Source: Larix kaempferi
Taxonomy: Eukaryota > Streptophyta > Pinopsida > Pinales > Pinaceae
Reading direction: 5' to 3'
NCBI GenBank assembly: GCA_027924585.1
Contig: BSBM01000140.1
Location: 5,720,001-5,784,000 of the forward strand
Length of the DNA: 64,000 bases
The notes under the pieces were generated by a model that saw nothing but the letters and a program-made list of their open reading frames with translations, was not told the DNA's origin and did no database searches. The position numbers and the translations under genes are program-made. Within the stretch, counting starts at the first letter, position 1. Every line of letters starts with the position of its first letter. Of the stretch, positions 33,730-45,613 are shown in pieces.

Positions 33730-36700
33730 ATGAATAGGTCTAGAGATTCACAAGGTAGATTTATTAAAACTAGTTCGCTCACTAAAAACCCTACTAAAAT
33801 TCCTACTAACCTATATGGGGGGCATTCCACCCCAACTACTAACTCAACAGAAAGGTATCGGAAGACACCTAAAGGGGATAGTCCTACTTGGAAAGCAAAG
33901 GAAATCCTTTCTGGAAATCAATTAGGGAAAAACATAGGGTCATCAGAACAGTCTGTTCATAAAGAAATTCCACTAGAAGAACCTCAAGCTCATATTGAGA
34001 CTAAACCTAGACAAGAGGAAACTAAGAAGGTTAAAATTTTGGAACTTCTTAGCTATCCATTAGTCCAAAAACCCAAAGACACTACTTTTTCAATAGTAGG
34101 TGGTCCAAACTTAGTATATTTTTTCGATCCTGCACAAGTAGATGCTCTTTTTGAGAGTTATGTGAACATAGTTATTTCACAGGTTGATACGACAACAGTA
34201 GGACCTCCAAATCTGGATTCCCACGTAGCTAGTAATTCTCCTCCTAAAAAGAAGAATACCCTTCCTGAAACAGAACGTTAGGACATCCCATATTCACTAA
34301 GAAAGGAGCCACCTAGATTTTCTCTCTTTGGTAATAGAATCTTCATGGGGGATGAAAATAAAGACCGTGTCCGATAAGATGAAGAAGATGGAGAAGTTAG
34401 AACTGATGTCAGACACTACACAAGATGTTACTATTAAAAACATCCCTCCCTCCTTTTATTTTTGTTGAGTCTATACTTCCTTAGGATTGTTTGATTAAGG
34501 ATATCATTTTAAACACATACTTTTATCAACTTCTTAGAAGTGGCTACTCTCCCAATCTGCTGGTCACAGTGGTAGTGAGATGAGTCACAAGAAATTGAAG
34601 GCCCCGCTACATTCCAGAGATAGATACAAAAACCACATCCTAATGACCTGCAGACAGAACGGATTTTAAACTCAATTAATATTACTCGAGAATAACAACA
34701 TCAAAGCAACCCTGAGAATTCGTTGTCACATCACGAACTGAATACAACCATAGTTGATGATCTTACTCTAGTTGAAATTGAAACATTGAAAAATCACATA
34801 GATGCTCATGTAATTCCTCCTTTGATGAGTCTTTCAAAACCAATTCTACTTACTATCCATGAGTCACTGGGTGATATCAAACCTCTTTTTGAAAGTTTGA
34901 ATGACATGCAAAATTCAATAAGTGACCCTATGCCTTCATCACAAGCACAAGGGACTACATCGTTGCAACATCAAATAGTTGTTGGAGGTAGCAATACTTC
35001 CAATTTGGCCTCTACATACATCCCAACAGTTAGTATACCTGTTAGTAGCACAAGTTCAACCAACACTTCAGTTCCTTTTGGTATAGTTTCAAGTTCCAAT
35101 CTCGGAAGTACATCCACTTCGTCTGCAGGAATCCCTACTGAAGGGTGTGCCTTACCAAACATTGGTTTTCCATATGGTTCAGCTAATCAAGGTCAAAACA
35201 CACAAGGAGTAAACCAAAATCCTCTCGGTATGACTAACACTTGTCCAAATTCTACTTCTACGGCAACCCTTCACCATGGAATGGTAATATTCCTAGCGGA
35301 AGCAATGAACCATGGAAAATTTATGCCAATTGGGGCTATTCTCCTCTGATTAGTGGAAATGCCTCGGGGGTTATCCGCCGACTTATACTAGGACAATGCC
35401 TAGGGGAAATCCACCTATCAAACCCATTCTGCCATGGAGTGGGAAGGTTTCAGGGAGCATCCAATATTATTGGGGCCCACCTTCGCAAAGAGGAAATCAG
35501 CCTTGGAATGCTTATCTAAACCAAGGAGACAATCAATGGTTTGATTGGAAGCCGAAAAGTAACCAATATTTTTGGGGCCTACCTCCGCAAGGGGGCAATC
35601 CATCCATCCATCTTGTTCCACCATGGAATGGACAACATTCAGGAAGTAACCAATCTTTTTGGATGCCACCTCCATAAGGAGGAAGTCAACCTTGGAATGA
35701 TTTTCAATACCAATTTCAACTGCCATGGTATGGTTGGGATCTAGGAAGTAACCAATCTTCTTGGGCCCCACCTCCACAAGGAGGCAATCCACCCATTAGT
35801 CATGTTCCAAGAATTAGCCAATCTTATTGGGGTCAGTCTTTGCAAAGGGGGAACCCACCTTGGAATTCTTATCACACCCAAGGACCACATCAATGGAGTG
35901 GTTAGGTTCTAGAAAGTAACCAATCTTTTTTGGGGCCTAACCTCGCAAGGGGTCAATCCAACCATTAACCCCATTTCGCAATGGAGTGGTCGGGTTCTAG
36001 GAAGTAACCAATATTTTTGGAACCAACCTGCAAGACCTACATTTGATCTAACTAGGCTACCACATGGACCTCATGTCAATGGTATGATGGATTCCATCAA
36101 CCAACTTGAACAGATTACCCCACGTTTGGGACAAGTTTCTATTCAGAATTTGCAACCCACAACTGGCCAGGAAATGTAGCAACCTGCTAATCCTTCCAAC
36201 ACTTCTGAAATCTTTATAGTCTCATCGATAGACCTTAGAGGAAAGAAGAAGTAGTATAAGGGTAAGAAAAATGCTAATCCTTTCCAGAATTCTGAAATCC
36301 TTATAGTCGAGTCCAAATACCTTAGGGAAAAGAAAAATAAATACAAGATTAAGCAAAATGCTAACTCTGGGAATAGAGATGCACCCGCTATGCTTCAATG
36401 CAGTGGGAAACAATAACCTACTATTTTGACACCGGTACCCCCGCCAGGGGGCAACCATCCAACCCTCCCACAAGGGGGCAATGATCCCAATGCCAATGTC
36501 TTCATGTGTGGTCATGAGATGAACATTCAAATAAGACTTGATTCTTATGATGTATCCCCTAGTACATTGGATCAATCGGTATCACAACCAAGTTGTTCTC
36601 TCTACATTGAGAAACAAGCCATAGACTTAGTACCACACCCTACCAAAGGTGTTCTACGTAGAACAATGCATAATCCTAACACACGAGCTGCTCATAACGA

Positions 36701-36780
36701 TAATGTTCTTGAGGACCTAGCTCAAGTACCATGTGCCATGTCGTCCATGGAGGTATTGCAATGTCGTCCTGTGTAAAGAA
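33730..36780 (+). pseudogene. F gag region, frameshifted
   Basis: The first piece (33730-34281) starts MNRSRDSQGRFIK, an N-terminus of the kind also seen in D (RDRFGRF). A second piece (34723-35349) has LTLVEIETLKNHIDAHVIPPLM and then a Ser/Thr-rich segment. A tandem repeat follows (35461-36020). A last piece (36426-36776) with NPNTRAAHNDNVLEDLAQVPCAMSSMEVL matches NPNARTASNYNIVDDLAQSPVAMSALEVL in E. No clear capsid core or knuckle is seen, so part may be lost. Several stops and frame changes. Confidence 0.65.
35461..36020 (+). repeat. Coding repeat in F gag with exact 102-bp long unit
   Basis: The anchor CCAAT occurs at 35461, 35563, 35650, 35752, 35818, 35920 and 36008: spacings 102, 87, 102, 66, 102 and 88. 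Translated units read GSNQ.(F/Y)W.PPPQGGN followed by PWN and HVPPWNG-type strings, rich in Gly, Asn, Gln, Pro and Trp. Long and short units alternate, so a pair was probably duplicated as a whole. All long units and two of three short ones keep the 3-nt phase (102, 87, 66); the last (88) does not. Confidence 0.8.
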
Positions 36781-36819
36781 AGGAACTATTCTCTACAATA
36801 GGTGTTCATGATCCATCTG

Positions 36820-37083
36820 ATGTGACTTCAATCACATCAGACATAAACCATTCAATATGTAGGATCCTTTCCAAAGTTGCTTTTCAGATTAAAGTAATGA
36901 CTCATGGTAAGAACATCTATCTAACCATAGTGGATGAAGGGACCTCAACTTGTGTAATGTCATTTAAATGTTGGAAAGCATTTGGATCACCCCTATCTGT
37001 TGTAGAAGTTTCATACCAAGTGATGAGTCCCCATTTCAGGTATCTGATAGTTTCTTTTCCCACCATTAAAGCACAAGAAACGT
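36820..37083 (+). pseudogene. F protease, truncated
   Basis: FQIKVMTHGKNIYLTIVDEGTSTCVMSFKCWKAFGSP matches FQVSVSIRNFVIHRCIIDEGASTCIMSTFIWQKLGSP at the same place in E. The active-site triplet is D-E-G in both. After IVSFPTIKAQETL the match stops at about 37083, where TGTAAAAATACAC, the candidate LTR start of D, begins. No RT follows. Confidence 0.75.
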
Positions 37084-38428
37084 TGTAAAAATACACTCGT
37101 TAGTGGGAAATGATTTACCTTAATTATTTAATGACGTGTTTTAAAAGATTATTCTGTTATGTTTTGAAAATCATTGCTATGAGCTAATTGCATGAAAAAC
37201 GAGGTTGAATGAGTAGGTGTAGGTGTACTAAAGGATAACGCATGAATCAAGGGAAGGACTGGAAGGACATCACCAAACTCAGATTTTTTTCCTGATCTAT
37301 AGAGAACGAACTCCTGTTCAAAGAGAATCGGAAATTAGACATTTTTTATTAGGTTAAGCATTAGGATTTTATAAATATGGACCTCTCAGGTAGTGAGAGG
37401 CCCCTGCTGCTATTTTGAAGAGTTATTGTTTTAAGTTTCAGACTATCAATACAGTTGGTTTACAAACCTAGTTTTAAACTATGTCGTCTCTATTTAAAAT
37501 AAAGACTTTTTGTTACCTATGATTCAGCGTTTATAAGTTCTTTTCACTCCTGAGTATGGGTTGGAGAGGGCCCTTCCAACACGTAAGTCATGAGATCTCG
37601 CAGTACAGGTATTTCTCATTATGTGTTGTGCATTGGTTGAATTTATATTGCAGATGAGAGTATTCTAAATAGCGTCTAAATAACATGATTTGATTTCTGT
37701 AGTGTTTGATCACTTCTGATTCTGTAGTTCATTACAATGCATTCTATAGTATGATAATGTTGTGTCTGTAGCCTTGTAGTAGCATTCCGTCAAAGTATAA
37801 TTTAACACTTATTTCTCTATGTACATGCATTTACTTTTGAAGCAGTGATTTAGATCTTAAGCCTATGTATTCATTTCATTGTTAGGATTGCTCATAGAGA
37901 TTGATTTCTTTCAGTATTTATTGGTGATATGATGACATTCACTTATTAGATGTTTTGATTACAAATGCAGCATTAGATAATGGCATTCTGAATTTAGCCT
38001 TAGCATTAAATTATGTTAGATCAGACTTTGAGTTTTATGCAGTTGATTTCCAGTAAGTACCCCTTAGATTAAATATCAAGCTTTCATTACTTTAGAATAG
38101 ATCTGTTCTAAATCCCAGCATTCAATTCCATGGTATAATTTTTATTGTTTTTAGCAAGTTAATTCTTGAAAATAGATTTACTGTTTCCTGCATTCAAATT
38201 CTTAGCCATAGATTTCCTGCTTTTAGTATTTGAATTTCTTAGCATAGGAATTTCTCCTCCATAGATTAACAATCTTATTTATAGTTCATTTAATATTTCT
38301 TAGGAAGCTCTTTAAAAAAATTGATACAAACACCCAACTTCGACATGTACTATCCTAGAAGAGCACATATAGTGCCAGTGCCTCTAAAGTTTGTATATCC
38401 CTTGGTTTGATAATTAAAACAAGCTCCT
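37084..38428 (+). repeat. 5' LTR of element D, left part
   Basis: Sequence between the broken F protease and chromovirus A. It has a TATA box (TTATAAATATGG, 37369-37378) and a GAGAGGGCCCTTCCAACACG string comparable to GGGAAGGGCCCCTCATCAACC after the TATA of F. The LTR continues right of A at 44251-44293 and ends before the tRNA-Asp PBS. The start at 37084 (TG) is inferred from the end of F homology, not from a second LTR. Confidence 0.5.
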
Positions 38429-38593
38429 TGTTAGAAACCCATGTCTTTACTTTGTTAGTATATTGTTGTTGGACGCATATGCTTTGTAAGTCATCCTGTA
38501 GTATTTGTTGATCAATAGTTTATGTTATTGTTGTTGGCGCATATGCTTTGTAAGTCGCCCGTAGTATTGTTGATCCATAGTTTGTAGTGGCCT
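38429..38593 (+). repeat. 5' LTR of A, truncated
   Basis: About 165 bp, equal to the first part of the 3' LTR (43871-44245), up to TTTGTAGTGGCC. It then joins TATCCGTTTAACTGTGGG, which in B lies about 430 bp downstream of the LTR in the leader. The junction shares CC. The deletion removed the TATA box, the rest of the LTR and the PBS. Confidence 0.9.
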
Positions 38594-39537
38594 ATCCGTT
38601 TAACTGTGGGAAGTACTTGGCCATAAGCCCTAAAACTCATTGTGAGGAGTACCACAGGAACCCCGAAGTAGTTGGCCCATTGAGAGGACTTGCCAGCGAA
38701 AAGGGAAACGACCCCTACCTGATTGACTAGTTCCCACCCGTGAGGTAAACCAAGAGATGTCGTTTGTGGCAAAGCAGATATCAGTTTTGCCTTAGCCATG
38801 GAGTGAGGGGTACTGCCCCAATACGCAAGCCGCCAGACAACATTGGTGTCCGAGTGAAATCCCTGAACTATTAGGAAGCCCGCACATACCTGGGGTCCAT
38901 ATCTATTTTCAGCTGAACTGTTGTTGATCACTGCTACGACGTTTCAGATCCATGCGTTCAGATCCATTATGCAAGCCATTCCAGATCCAACCGTTTTCAA
39001 TCCATTCGGCACCATTTTAGATCTCTCTATTTCCGCTCACTTCTGAGCCGTTGCAGATTTATCTGTTCTATAGTCTGGAGAAAAAAAAAAGGTATAAAAT
39101 TCAGTTTTTTCTCCATATCTCCCTTATTTTCCCTTTTTTTTCCTTGAAATTTTCGGGGAACCCCTTTCATCCCATTCTGCATATTTCATTCCTGAGGACC
39201 CTATCCCCAATTCCCTTTCCGAAAGCCCGAAATCCCACATTTGTCTATTTTTAGGGTTTGCCATAACTTCCTCAGATTTCACCCGATCACCTTCAAATTT
39301 TACCACAGAGTTCCTTTCTGAATTCTGCTTCTTTGTTCCCCTCTGCCAAATTTTCCCATTCTTTCACCCCGCTTCTGAAATCCTCATTTTTGCTTCCCTG
39401 TCTATTCGACAGTGTCCAAAACCTAGTCAAACTCCAATTACCCTTCATATTTTTTCCCAAGTCCAGATTTTCCTTTACTGAAGCAGTTTTTGTTTTTGTT
39501 TTCCTACCTAGTCAACCAAAAAAAAAAACTCCTGGTT

Positions 39538-40161
39538 ATGGTTGTCACCCGCGCAGGAGCAAAAACCATGGAAGACGCACTTGCAACCATCCAAGCCAAA
39601 CTCCAGGATCTGGATGAAAAATTTCTCGACCTCCATCTTGAACATTCAGCTATGAACAACAAACGGCAGTCCGAGTCTTCATCAGACAATGGGTTCTCTT
39701 CTTCTAGCAATTTCTGTGGTCCGAAGATTGATTTTCCTCGCTTCAATGGTACCGATCCAACTGGATGGATCTATCATGCAAAACAATATTTCAGTCTACA
39801 TAATACTTTTGATGTCAACAAAGTTCCGCTGGCATCCTTTCATTTATAACAGGAAGCTCTTCAATTGTACCGTTGGTACATCAAGGCTCATGAAGAGCCA
39901 AAATGGCCAGACTTTTTCCAGCTCCTTTTGCAACGATTTGGTCCTAGTGCTTTTAATGACTTCATAGGAGCCCTCACTAAACTTCGCCAAATTGGCACTG
40001 TGAGAGAGTATCAAACCGAATTTGAGAAACTAGCCAACCACACTGAAGGATTGTTTGATGACTTTTACCGGAGTTGTTTTATCAGTGGTCTAAAGGATTC
40101 CATCTGCTCTGAGATCAAAATTCTATCCCAACAAAATGATGGAAGCCCTAAGGTTGGCTAA
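39538..40161 (+). pseudogene. A gag
   Basis: Starts MVVTRAGAKTMEDALATI, as B does at 52272. KIDFPRFNGTDPTGWIYHAKQYF, then a stop at 39847 (FHL-stop-QEAL; B has FHLEQEAL), RWYIKAHEEP, FGPSAFNDFIGALTKLRQ.GTVREYQTEFEKLANHTEG. This is the Gypsy capsid (retrotrans_gag). A frameshift near 40130 moves the rest to another frame. Leader 38594-39537 precedes it. The knuckle is in the next piece and reads FYNCDEKFTRGHRC, its first Cys changed to Phe (B has Cys). Confidence 0.85.
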
Positions 40162-40282
40162 GTTGGCAGAAGACAAGATTGCATCCCAACAACGCTTCAA
40201 GCCCACTTTTGTTCCCTTATGAAATATGGGTTCTCAACGACCTCCTATACCATAGGCTCCTTTACCAACTCCTATCAAGCGT

Positions 40283-41224
40283 TTGTCTGAAACAGATATG
40301 CAAGCACGCAGAGAAAAGGGGCTTTTCTATAATTGTGATGAGAAATTCACGCGGGGACATAGATGTGTTCAACAAAAGCTCTATCTCTTGGATGTGGATT
40401 CTCCACCTGCCTCTGAAATTGGTGACGAAGACCTAGAAACACTGGATGCTCCGGTCGACATTCAGGAACTGCCTATTGACTCTCCGTCTCAGGATGACCA
40501 GCCAGAGATATCTCTCCATGCTTTAGCTGGAATCACCACCCCCCAAACAATGTGGTTCAGGGGTTACTTCAAGAAGCTTCCTCTTACAATACTCATTGAT
40601 TCTGGTAGCACTCATAATTTCATTGACCCTCGGATCACCAAACAAGCTAATTGTTTTATCCATCCTTGCTCCAACTTTGAATTCATGGTTTCCAATGGGG
40701 GCACCTTACCTTGCAAAGGGAAGTGTCGAAATGTGCGTATATCTATGGGAGATTATACCTTGCGCTTTGACATGTTTGCCTTGACCTTAGGTGGATGTGA
40801 TGTGGTTTTGGGTGCTCAATGGCTACGCACACTTGGCCCTATCTTATGGTATTTTGCTAAACTTTGGATGCAGTTTTCCCTCAATGGACAAAAACACACA
40901 TTGACAGGATTACAACCAGGTTCTCTTATCATCATCAGTTCACATCGCATAGAAAAAATCCTCAAGAAGAATTCACATGGTGTCATCGCTCAGTTCCATT
41001 CCATTCAGATGCAACCATCAGCGGTCTCCACTACTCCTTTGGATCTACAACAAATTCTGGATCGATATACAGGTGTCTTTGCTGAACCAGTGGATTGCCA
41101 CCTTCCAGGCCAGAATACCATCATATTCAGCTCCTTCCTGGTAGCATTCCTCCCAACATCAGGCCCTATCGCTACCCATTTCACCAAAAAACGGAGATTG
41201 AAATGCTCGTTCAGGACTTATTGA
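40283..41224 (+). pseudogene. A knuckle and aspartic protease
   Basis: 313 codons. The zinc knuckle relic is followed by QQKLYLLDVD, then LTILIDSGSTHNFID, the intact D-S-G protease active site, and GGCDVVLGAQWLRTLGPILWYF. The end ([21 protein letters not shown]) is the linker to RT, after which the frame slips into the RT frame starting near 41095. Confidence 0.9.
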
Positions 41225-42483
41225 AGCACGGTATTATTCGCCCAAGCACTAGTTCCTTTTCTTCTCCAATTATTCTTGTCCGCAAAAAAAATGGGTCATG
41301 GCACCTCTACATTGACTTCCGAGCACTTAATCACCTCACCATCAAGGATAAGTTTCTAATTCCTGTTGTTGATGAGCTTCATGGGGCTCACTTTTTCTCC
41401 AAGTTGGATCTTCGTTCTGGGTATCATCAAATTCGGGTTCATGAGGATGATATCCCTAAAACAGCTTTCCGCACACATGATGGCCATTATGAGTTTTTGG
41501 TCATGCCCTTTGGCCTCACTAATGCTCCTTCCACATTCCAGGCCTTAACGAATAAAATATTTCGACCCTACTTGTGAAAATTCATTCTGGTATTGTTTGA
41601 TGATATCCTCATCTACAGTAAAACATGGGATGAACATCTCCAGCATCTGGATCTTGTCATGCAACTTTTCTCTGACCATCATCTCCATGCCAAGCAGTCT
41701 AAATATGTTTTTGGACAGAAGGAAGTTGAGTATCTCGGGCACATTATCTCAGCACAAGGGGTTCACGTGGATCCTACCAAAATCGATGCCATGAACAATT
41801 GGCCACATCCTCAGACACTCAAGAGCCTTCGTGGTTTTTTGGGGTTGGCTGGCTACTACCGCAAGTTTGTCAAGGATTATGGGATGATTGCAGCTCCATT
41901 AACTGCTCTATTGAAAAAGGATGCTTTTACATGGACACATGCTACTCAGTGTGCATTTGACAAACTAAAACAAGCTATGTGTACTACACCTGTTCTAGCT
42001 ATGCTCGATTTTTCCAAGCCCTTCACTATTGAGAGTGATGCTTGCGGCAATGGACTTGGTGTTGTTCTCCTTCAAGATGAACACCCCATTGCGTTCACCA
42101 GCAAAGCCATTTCAGGTAAGAATTTAGCTGCTTCTACCTATGAGAAGGAAATGATGGCTATTTTGCATGCAGTACAGAAGTGGCGCCCATACCTATTAGG
42201 GAATCATTTCTGCATCAAGACTGATCACCAGAGTCTGAAATATTTCTTGGAACATCGTGTCTTCTCCCTGGCACAACAAAAATGGGTTAGAAAAATCATG
42301 GGTTATGACTATGAGATCACTTACAAGAAGGGTAAAGAAATATTGTGGCAGATGCTCTTTCTCACACATTTGATGACCAAGGTTCTCTTTCAGCTATTTC
42401 TATGCCTGTTCCAAATTGGTTGCAATCTGTTCAACAAGGTTATGTCAATGAATCTTCCTTATCTCAAATCATCTAATGCTTGA
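41095..42483 (+). pseudogene. A reverse transcriptase and RNase H
   Basis: [43 protein letters not shown] with the first catalytic Asp, [16 protein letters not shown], one stop at 41577, then VLFDDILIYS with the two catalytic Asp. YLGHIIS and LRGFLGLAGYYRKFVKDYG follow. RNase H: FTIESDACGNGLGVVLLQ, YEKEMMAILHAVQKWRPYLLG, FCIKTDHQSL. A frameshift at about 42340 ends the open frame. The whole domain set is present and little decayed. Confidence 0.9.
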
Positions 42484-42559
42484 CCAACAACCCTTCTGTT
42501 GTACCACATTACTCTTGGGATGGTGCTTCTCTGAGATACAAGGGTCGTCTGGTGCTCCC

Positions 42560-43820
42560 CTAGAGCACAAATCTTCAACAGGCTATTTTCTATGAACTGC
42601 ATGCTTCTCCACAGGCAGGGCACTCTGGGTTCCTCAAAACGTATGAACGGGCACGGCGTAACTTCTTTTGGCAGGGAATGGAAAGGACAATTCAACAGAT
42701 GGGGGCCGAATGTGATACCTGCTAGTGCAATAATGGCGAAACAACACTCCTTCCAGGATTGCTCGAACCCTTGCCCATACCTACATGGATTTGGATAGAT
42801 ATTTCTATGGATTTCATTGAAGGGATCCCTAAATCTGGCGGGAAGATAGTGATTCTCGTTGTGGTTGATCGCCTCTCCAAATATAGTCATTTTTGTGCTC
42901 TCAGCCATCCCTATACAGCCTCCTCAGTCACTCAAATTTTCCTGGATCAGATCTTTCGTCTTCATGGCATCCCTTCTTCCATTGTCTCAGATCGTGATGC
43001 GACTTTCACCAGTCATTTTTGGACATAACTATTTCGCCACATTGGCACCAAACTGAAGATGATTTCAGGGTATCACCCACAAACAGATGGTGAGACTGAA
43101 ATTATCAATAAATGCTTGGAAACTTATCTTCGTTGCTTCACCTCTGAACAACAACATCAGTGGGAAAAGTGGCTCCCTCTCGTTGAATGGTGGTATAATA
43201 CCTCTTACCACACTGCCTCTAAAATGACCCCATATGAAGCAGTCTATGGTCAGGAACCTCTAGTTCTTCTTCCATACACCCCCACCAGTTCACTAGTTCA
43301 AGAAGTTGACACGGTCCTTCGAAACCGTGATCAAATTCTTCGCATTTTGCAGGACAATCTTCACATCACAAGAAATCGCATGAAGCAACAAGCTGATCAA
43401 CACCGTTCTGAGCGCACTTTTCAAGTCAGCGATATGGTTTTTCTTTGTATCCAGCCGTACAAGCAATCCTCCTTGAAACTCAAAGGGCGTCATAAGCTCG
43501 CTCCAAAGTTCTATGGGCCATATCGGATTCTTCAGAAGATTGGGTCCATTGCTTATAAATTGGAACTTCCTCCTTCTTCCCACATTCATCCAGTCTTTCA
43601 TGTCTCTTGTCTGAAGAAAGTTCTTGGCACCAACATCAATGGACAAACGATTTTACCCGAACTGGATAATGAAGGATCCATCCTTTTGGAGCCGGAGGCC
43701 ATCCTCAATCGATGCACTCGTCAGCTTCGCTCTCGCTCTATCATAGAGTTCTTAATTCAGTGGCACGGCATGCAACCAAAGGATGCTACATGGGAACCAC
43801 TCCTTCAGATTCAACACTAA
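42560..43820 (+). pseudogene. A integrase with C-terminal chromodomain
   Basis: Zinc-binding HHCC part: H..H near 42600-42640 and a CDTC with a stop after it. The catalytic core has WIDISMDFIEGIP (Asp), IVSDRDATFTSHFW (Asp) and DGETEIINKCLETYLRC (Glu), so the D-D-E triad is kept; one stop at 43026 splits the core. 43059-43820 is open: GPYRI, HPVFHVSCLKK and the chromodomain EPEAILNRCTRQLRSRSIIEFLIQWHGMQ, ATWEP. Chromodomains steer chromovirus integration to marked chromatin. Confidence 0.9.
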
Positions 43821-43856
43821 TTTCCACATCTAAAGCTTTGAGGACAAAGCTTTTTT

Positions 43857-43870
43857 CAAGGGGGAGGGGA
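43857..43870 (+). other. Polypurine tract of A
   Basis: AAGGGGGAGGGGA directly before the 3' LTR TGTTAGGAAC. The same tract (AAGGGAGAGGGGA) precedes the 3' LTR of B. Confidence 0.9.
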
Positions 43871-44245
43871 TGTTAGGAACCCATGTCTTTACTTTGTTAC
43901 TATATTGTTGTTGGACGCATATGCTTTGTAAGTCGTCCCGTAGTATTTGTTGATCAATAGTTTATGTTATTGTTGTTGGCGCATATGCTTTGTAAGCCGC
44001 CCGTAGTATTGTTGATCCATAGTTTGTAGTGGCCCATGGTTTTGACCCATAGTATTGGCGCCTAGACTTAGTATATAAGTGTGTGTTGAGACCTATGAAG
44101 GCACCGTGAAGTTATTTGTATTGAGCTTGCTCATAGGAGGTTGCCCCCTCGAAGTGGCCTGTGATCAATATAAAAGTGATTCTGAGTTCTGTCATTTATG
44201 CTATTTCGCATATTCTTATTAATTAATTGTTACAAGTGCATCACA
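43871..44245 (+). repeat. 3' LTR of A
   Basis: 375 bp, TGTTAGGAAC to GCATCACA. TATATAAG at 44072-44079 is the likely TATA box. The U3 carries a partial tandem duplication of about 75 bp (TTGTTGGACGCATATGCTTTG and TTGTTGGCGCATATGCTTTG). Closely related to the 385-bp LTRs of B. Confidence 0.95.
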
Positions 44246-44250
44246 CTCCT

Positions 44251-44293
44251 AGTATAGCTACCCTTATTAGGAACCCATACTTAGAGCTCACCA
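44251..44293 (+). repeat. 5' LTR of D, right end
   Basis: The short piece between the A insertion and the D PBS. It joins to 38428 when A and one TSD copy are removed. Confidence 0.6.
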
Positions 44294-44298
44294 CTTTT

Positions 44299-44316
44299 TG
44301 GCGCCGTTGCCGGGGA
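44299..44316 (+). other. Primer-binding site of D (tRNA-Asp)
   Basis: TGGCGCCGTTGCCGGGGA, an exact match to the complement of the plant tRNA-Asp 3' end; the match ends after 18 nt. Confidence 0.9.
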
Positions 44317-44412
44317 GGTGCTAAATATTTTAAGAGACATCACTTAAAACAACAAAAAAAGAAAACAAAAATCACATAAAACAAATACATAATTTTTTTT
44401 TTTTACCAATGA

Positions 44413-45155
44413 ATGCCTCATCGGCAAAGGGATAGGTTTGGACGCTTTCTGCCTAAGCATCCCATGAGCAACAATGGTAATAATAGTTCTGACCATTCTC
44501 AGTTTGAATTTCTAATCTCTGAAAACGAAACTGACTCCACATACTATCCAAACAGAGACAACTTCTCTACCAGTTCCAGCTCAAACACTACAATGGCAGA
44601 TGAAGAAGAGGAACCTAGGGAGCTGTTCACCTTCCCCATTAGCATACCTCTTGGATATTCACAAATGAAGAATATCAACCCTAACAATTTTCCAAACCTC
44701 TATGGATTGACTTCAGAAGATCCAGACACATTCCTATTTGAATTTGAGGTAGTTTGCAGATCCTTTGATTACACTAAGGATGCACAAAAGATAAGACTTT
44801 TTCCTTCCACACTAAAAGATTTATCACTTAGGTGGTTCATGAGTTTAGAGGGGAATAGTATTTTTAGTTGGGACCAGATGAAACAGGAATTCCTAGAAAA
44901 ATATAGGGACTACTGCAAAGCAAAGGATACAAGGGATGAAATATTTAGGATGCAGCAGGGAGACCGTGAATCCTTAAAAGACTATCCCCAACGTTTTCAA
45001 CTCAGCTACAAATGAGCTAACCATTGCACCCTAGACCCCGAATCACTGAAACTTGTCCTTCTTAGAGGGATCAAAGAAGAGAATTTTGAGATCTTAAACC
45101 TCTTAGGACATGGAGACATATTTCAGAAGACTTATGACCAGATACTCCAGATTTT
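44413..45155 (+). pseudogene. D gag, first part
   Basis: MPHRQRDRFGRFLPKHP, an acidic EEEEPREL segment, then the capsid: NINPNNFPNLYGLTSEDPDTFLFEFEVVCRSF, RLFPSTLKDLSLRWFMSL, FLEKYRDYCKAKDTRDEIFRMQQ, YPQRFQLSYK. A TGA at 45013 interrupts it, after which the match goes on (NHCTLDPESLKLVLLRGIKEENFE) to TYDQILQI at the insertion of Copia C. This is the Athila/Tat-type gag. It resumes at 55424 in the same frame. Confidence 0.9.
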
Positions 45156-45613
45156 TGTTAAATTTTCAGAATTTACTTCAATCTGATCTAGGATCTTAAC
45201 TGAGAGAACAACATGTACAACATATCAATCATGGACACAATAATACAAGCACACAAGAGATAGATTTTACTTGGGGAAAACCATAAAGGTGAAAAACCCC
45301 AATAACTTCCTCAGAGATAGATAGAGCAATGATACAACCAGAATACAAGAGATAGTCTTCTCCTAGCAACAGAGCCTCCTCCTCCACAAATGCGCCACTC
45401 TCCCAAGTGTGAGTGAGAGAATAGAATGTGTAAAATGAGAGAGACACACTCTCTATTTATACACTAACTTGACTTAACCTTTACTCAACTAGGTCGGCCT
45501 CAACTTAACCACGTAACATAATGCCGACTGGGGCAACCCCCACTAGGGTGGTCTAATAACCCTTTGACCCACATGACTTATACAGGGCCGACCCCAACAA
45601 GGTGGTCCAACAT
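45156..45613 (-). repeat. 3' LTR of C
   Basis: Matches the right LTR (50086-50507 and 55201-55285) up to GGTGGTC. Beyond that the two differ: here a tandem repeat of about 50-58 bp (CCAACATGATG...GATCATATCCAGCA at 45612, 45665 and 45715) takes the place of the last 130 bp of the other copy. The minus-strand TATA (GTATAAATAGAGAG) is at about 45449-45462. The inner boundary is uncertain. Confidence 0.75.

Larger units (their letters stand above)
38429..44245 (+). mobile_element. Chromovirus A (Gypsy), nearly full length
   Basis: 5817 bp inserted in the LTR of D, with TSD CTCCT at 38424-38428 and 44246-44250. It has the order gag, protease, RT, RNase H, integrase, chromodomain, polypurine tract and 3' LTR. 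The 5' LTR is cut short by a deletion that also took the PBS. Frameshifts and a few stops break the polyprotein, but most catalytic residues remain. Element B is a close relative. Confidence 0.95.

Noticed and set aside
37084-38428. 3' LTR of element F
   Set aside because: It is not the same sequence as the F 5' LTR (30524-33476) and continues, across A, into the D PBS; it fits D better.
40283-43820. Functional chromovirus polyprotein in A
   Set aside because: Most catalytic residues are there, but at least three frameshifts and four stops, and loss of the PBS, exclude activity.
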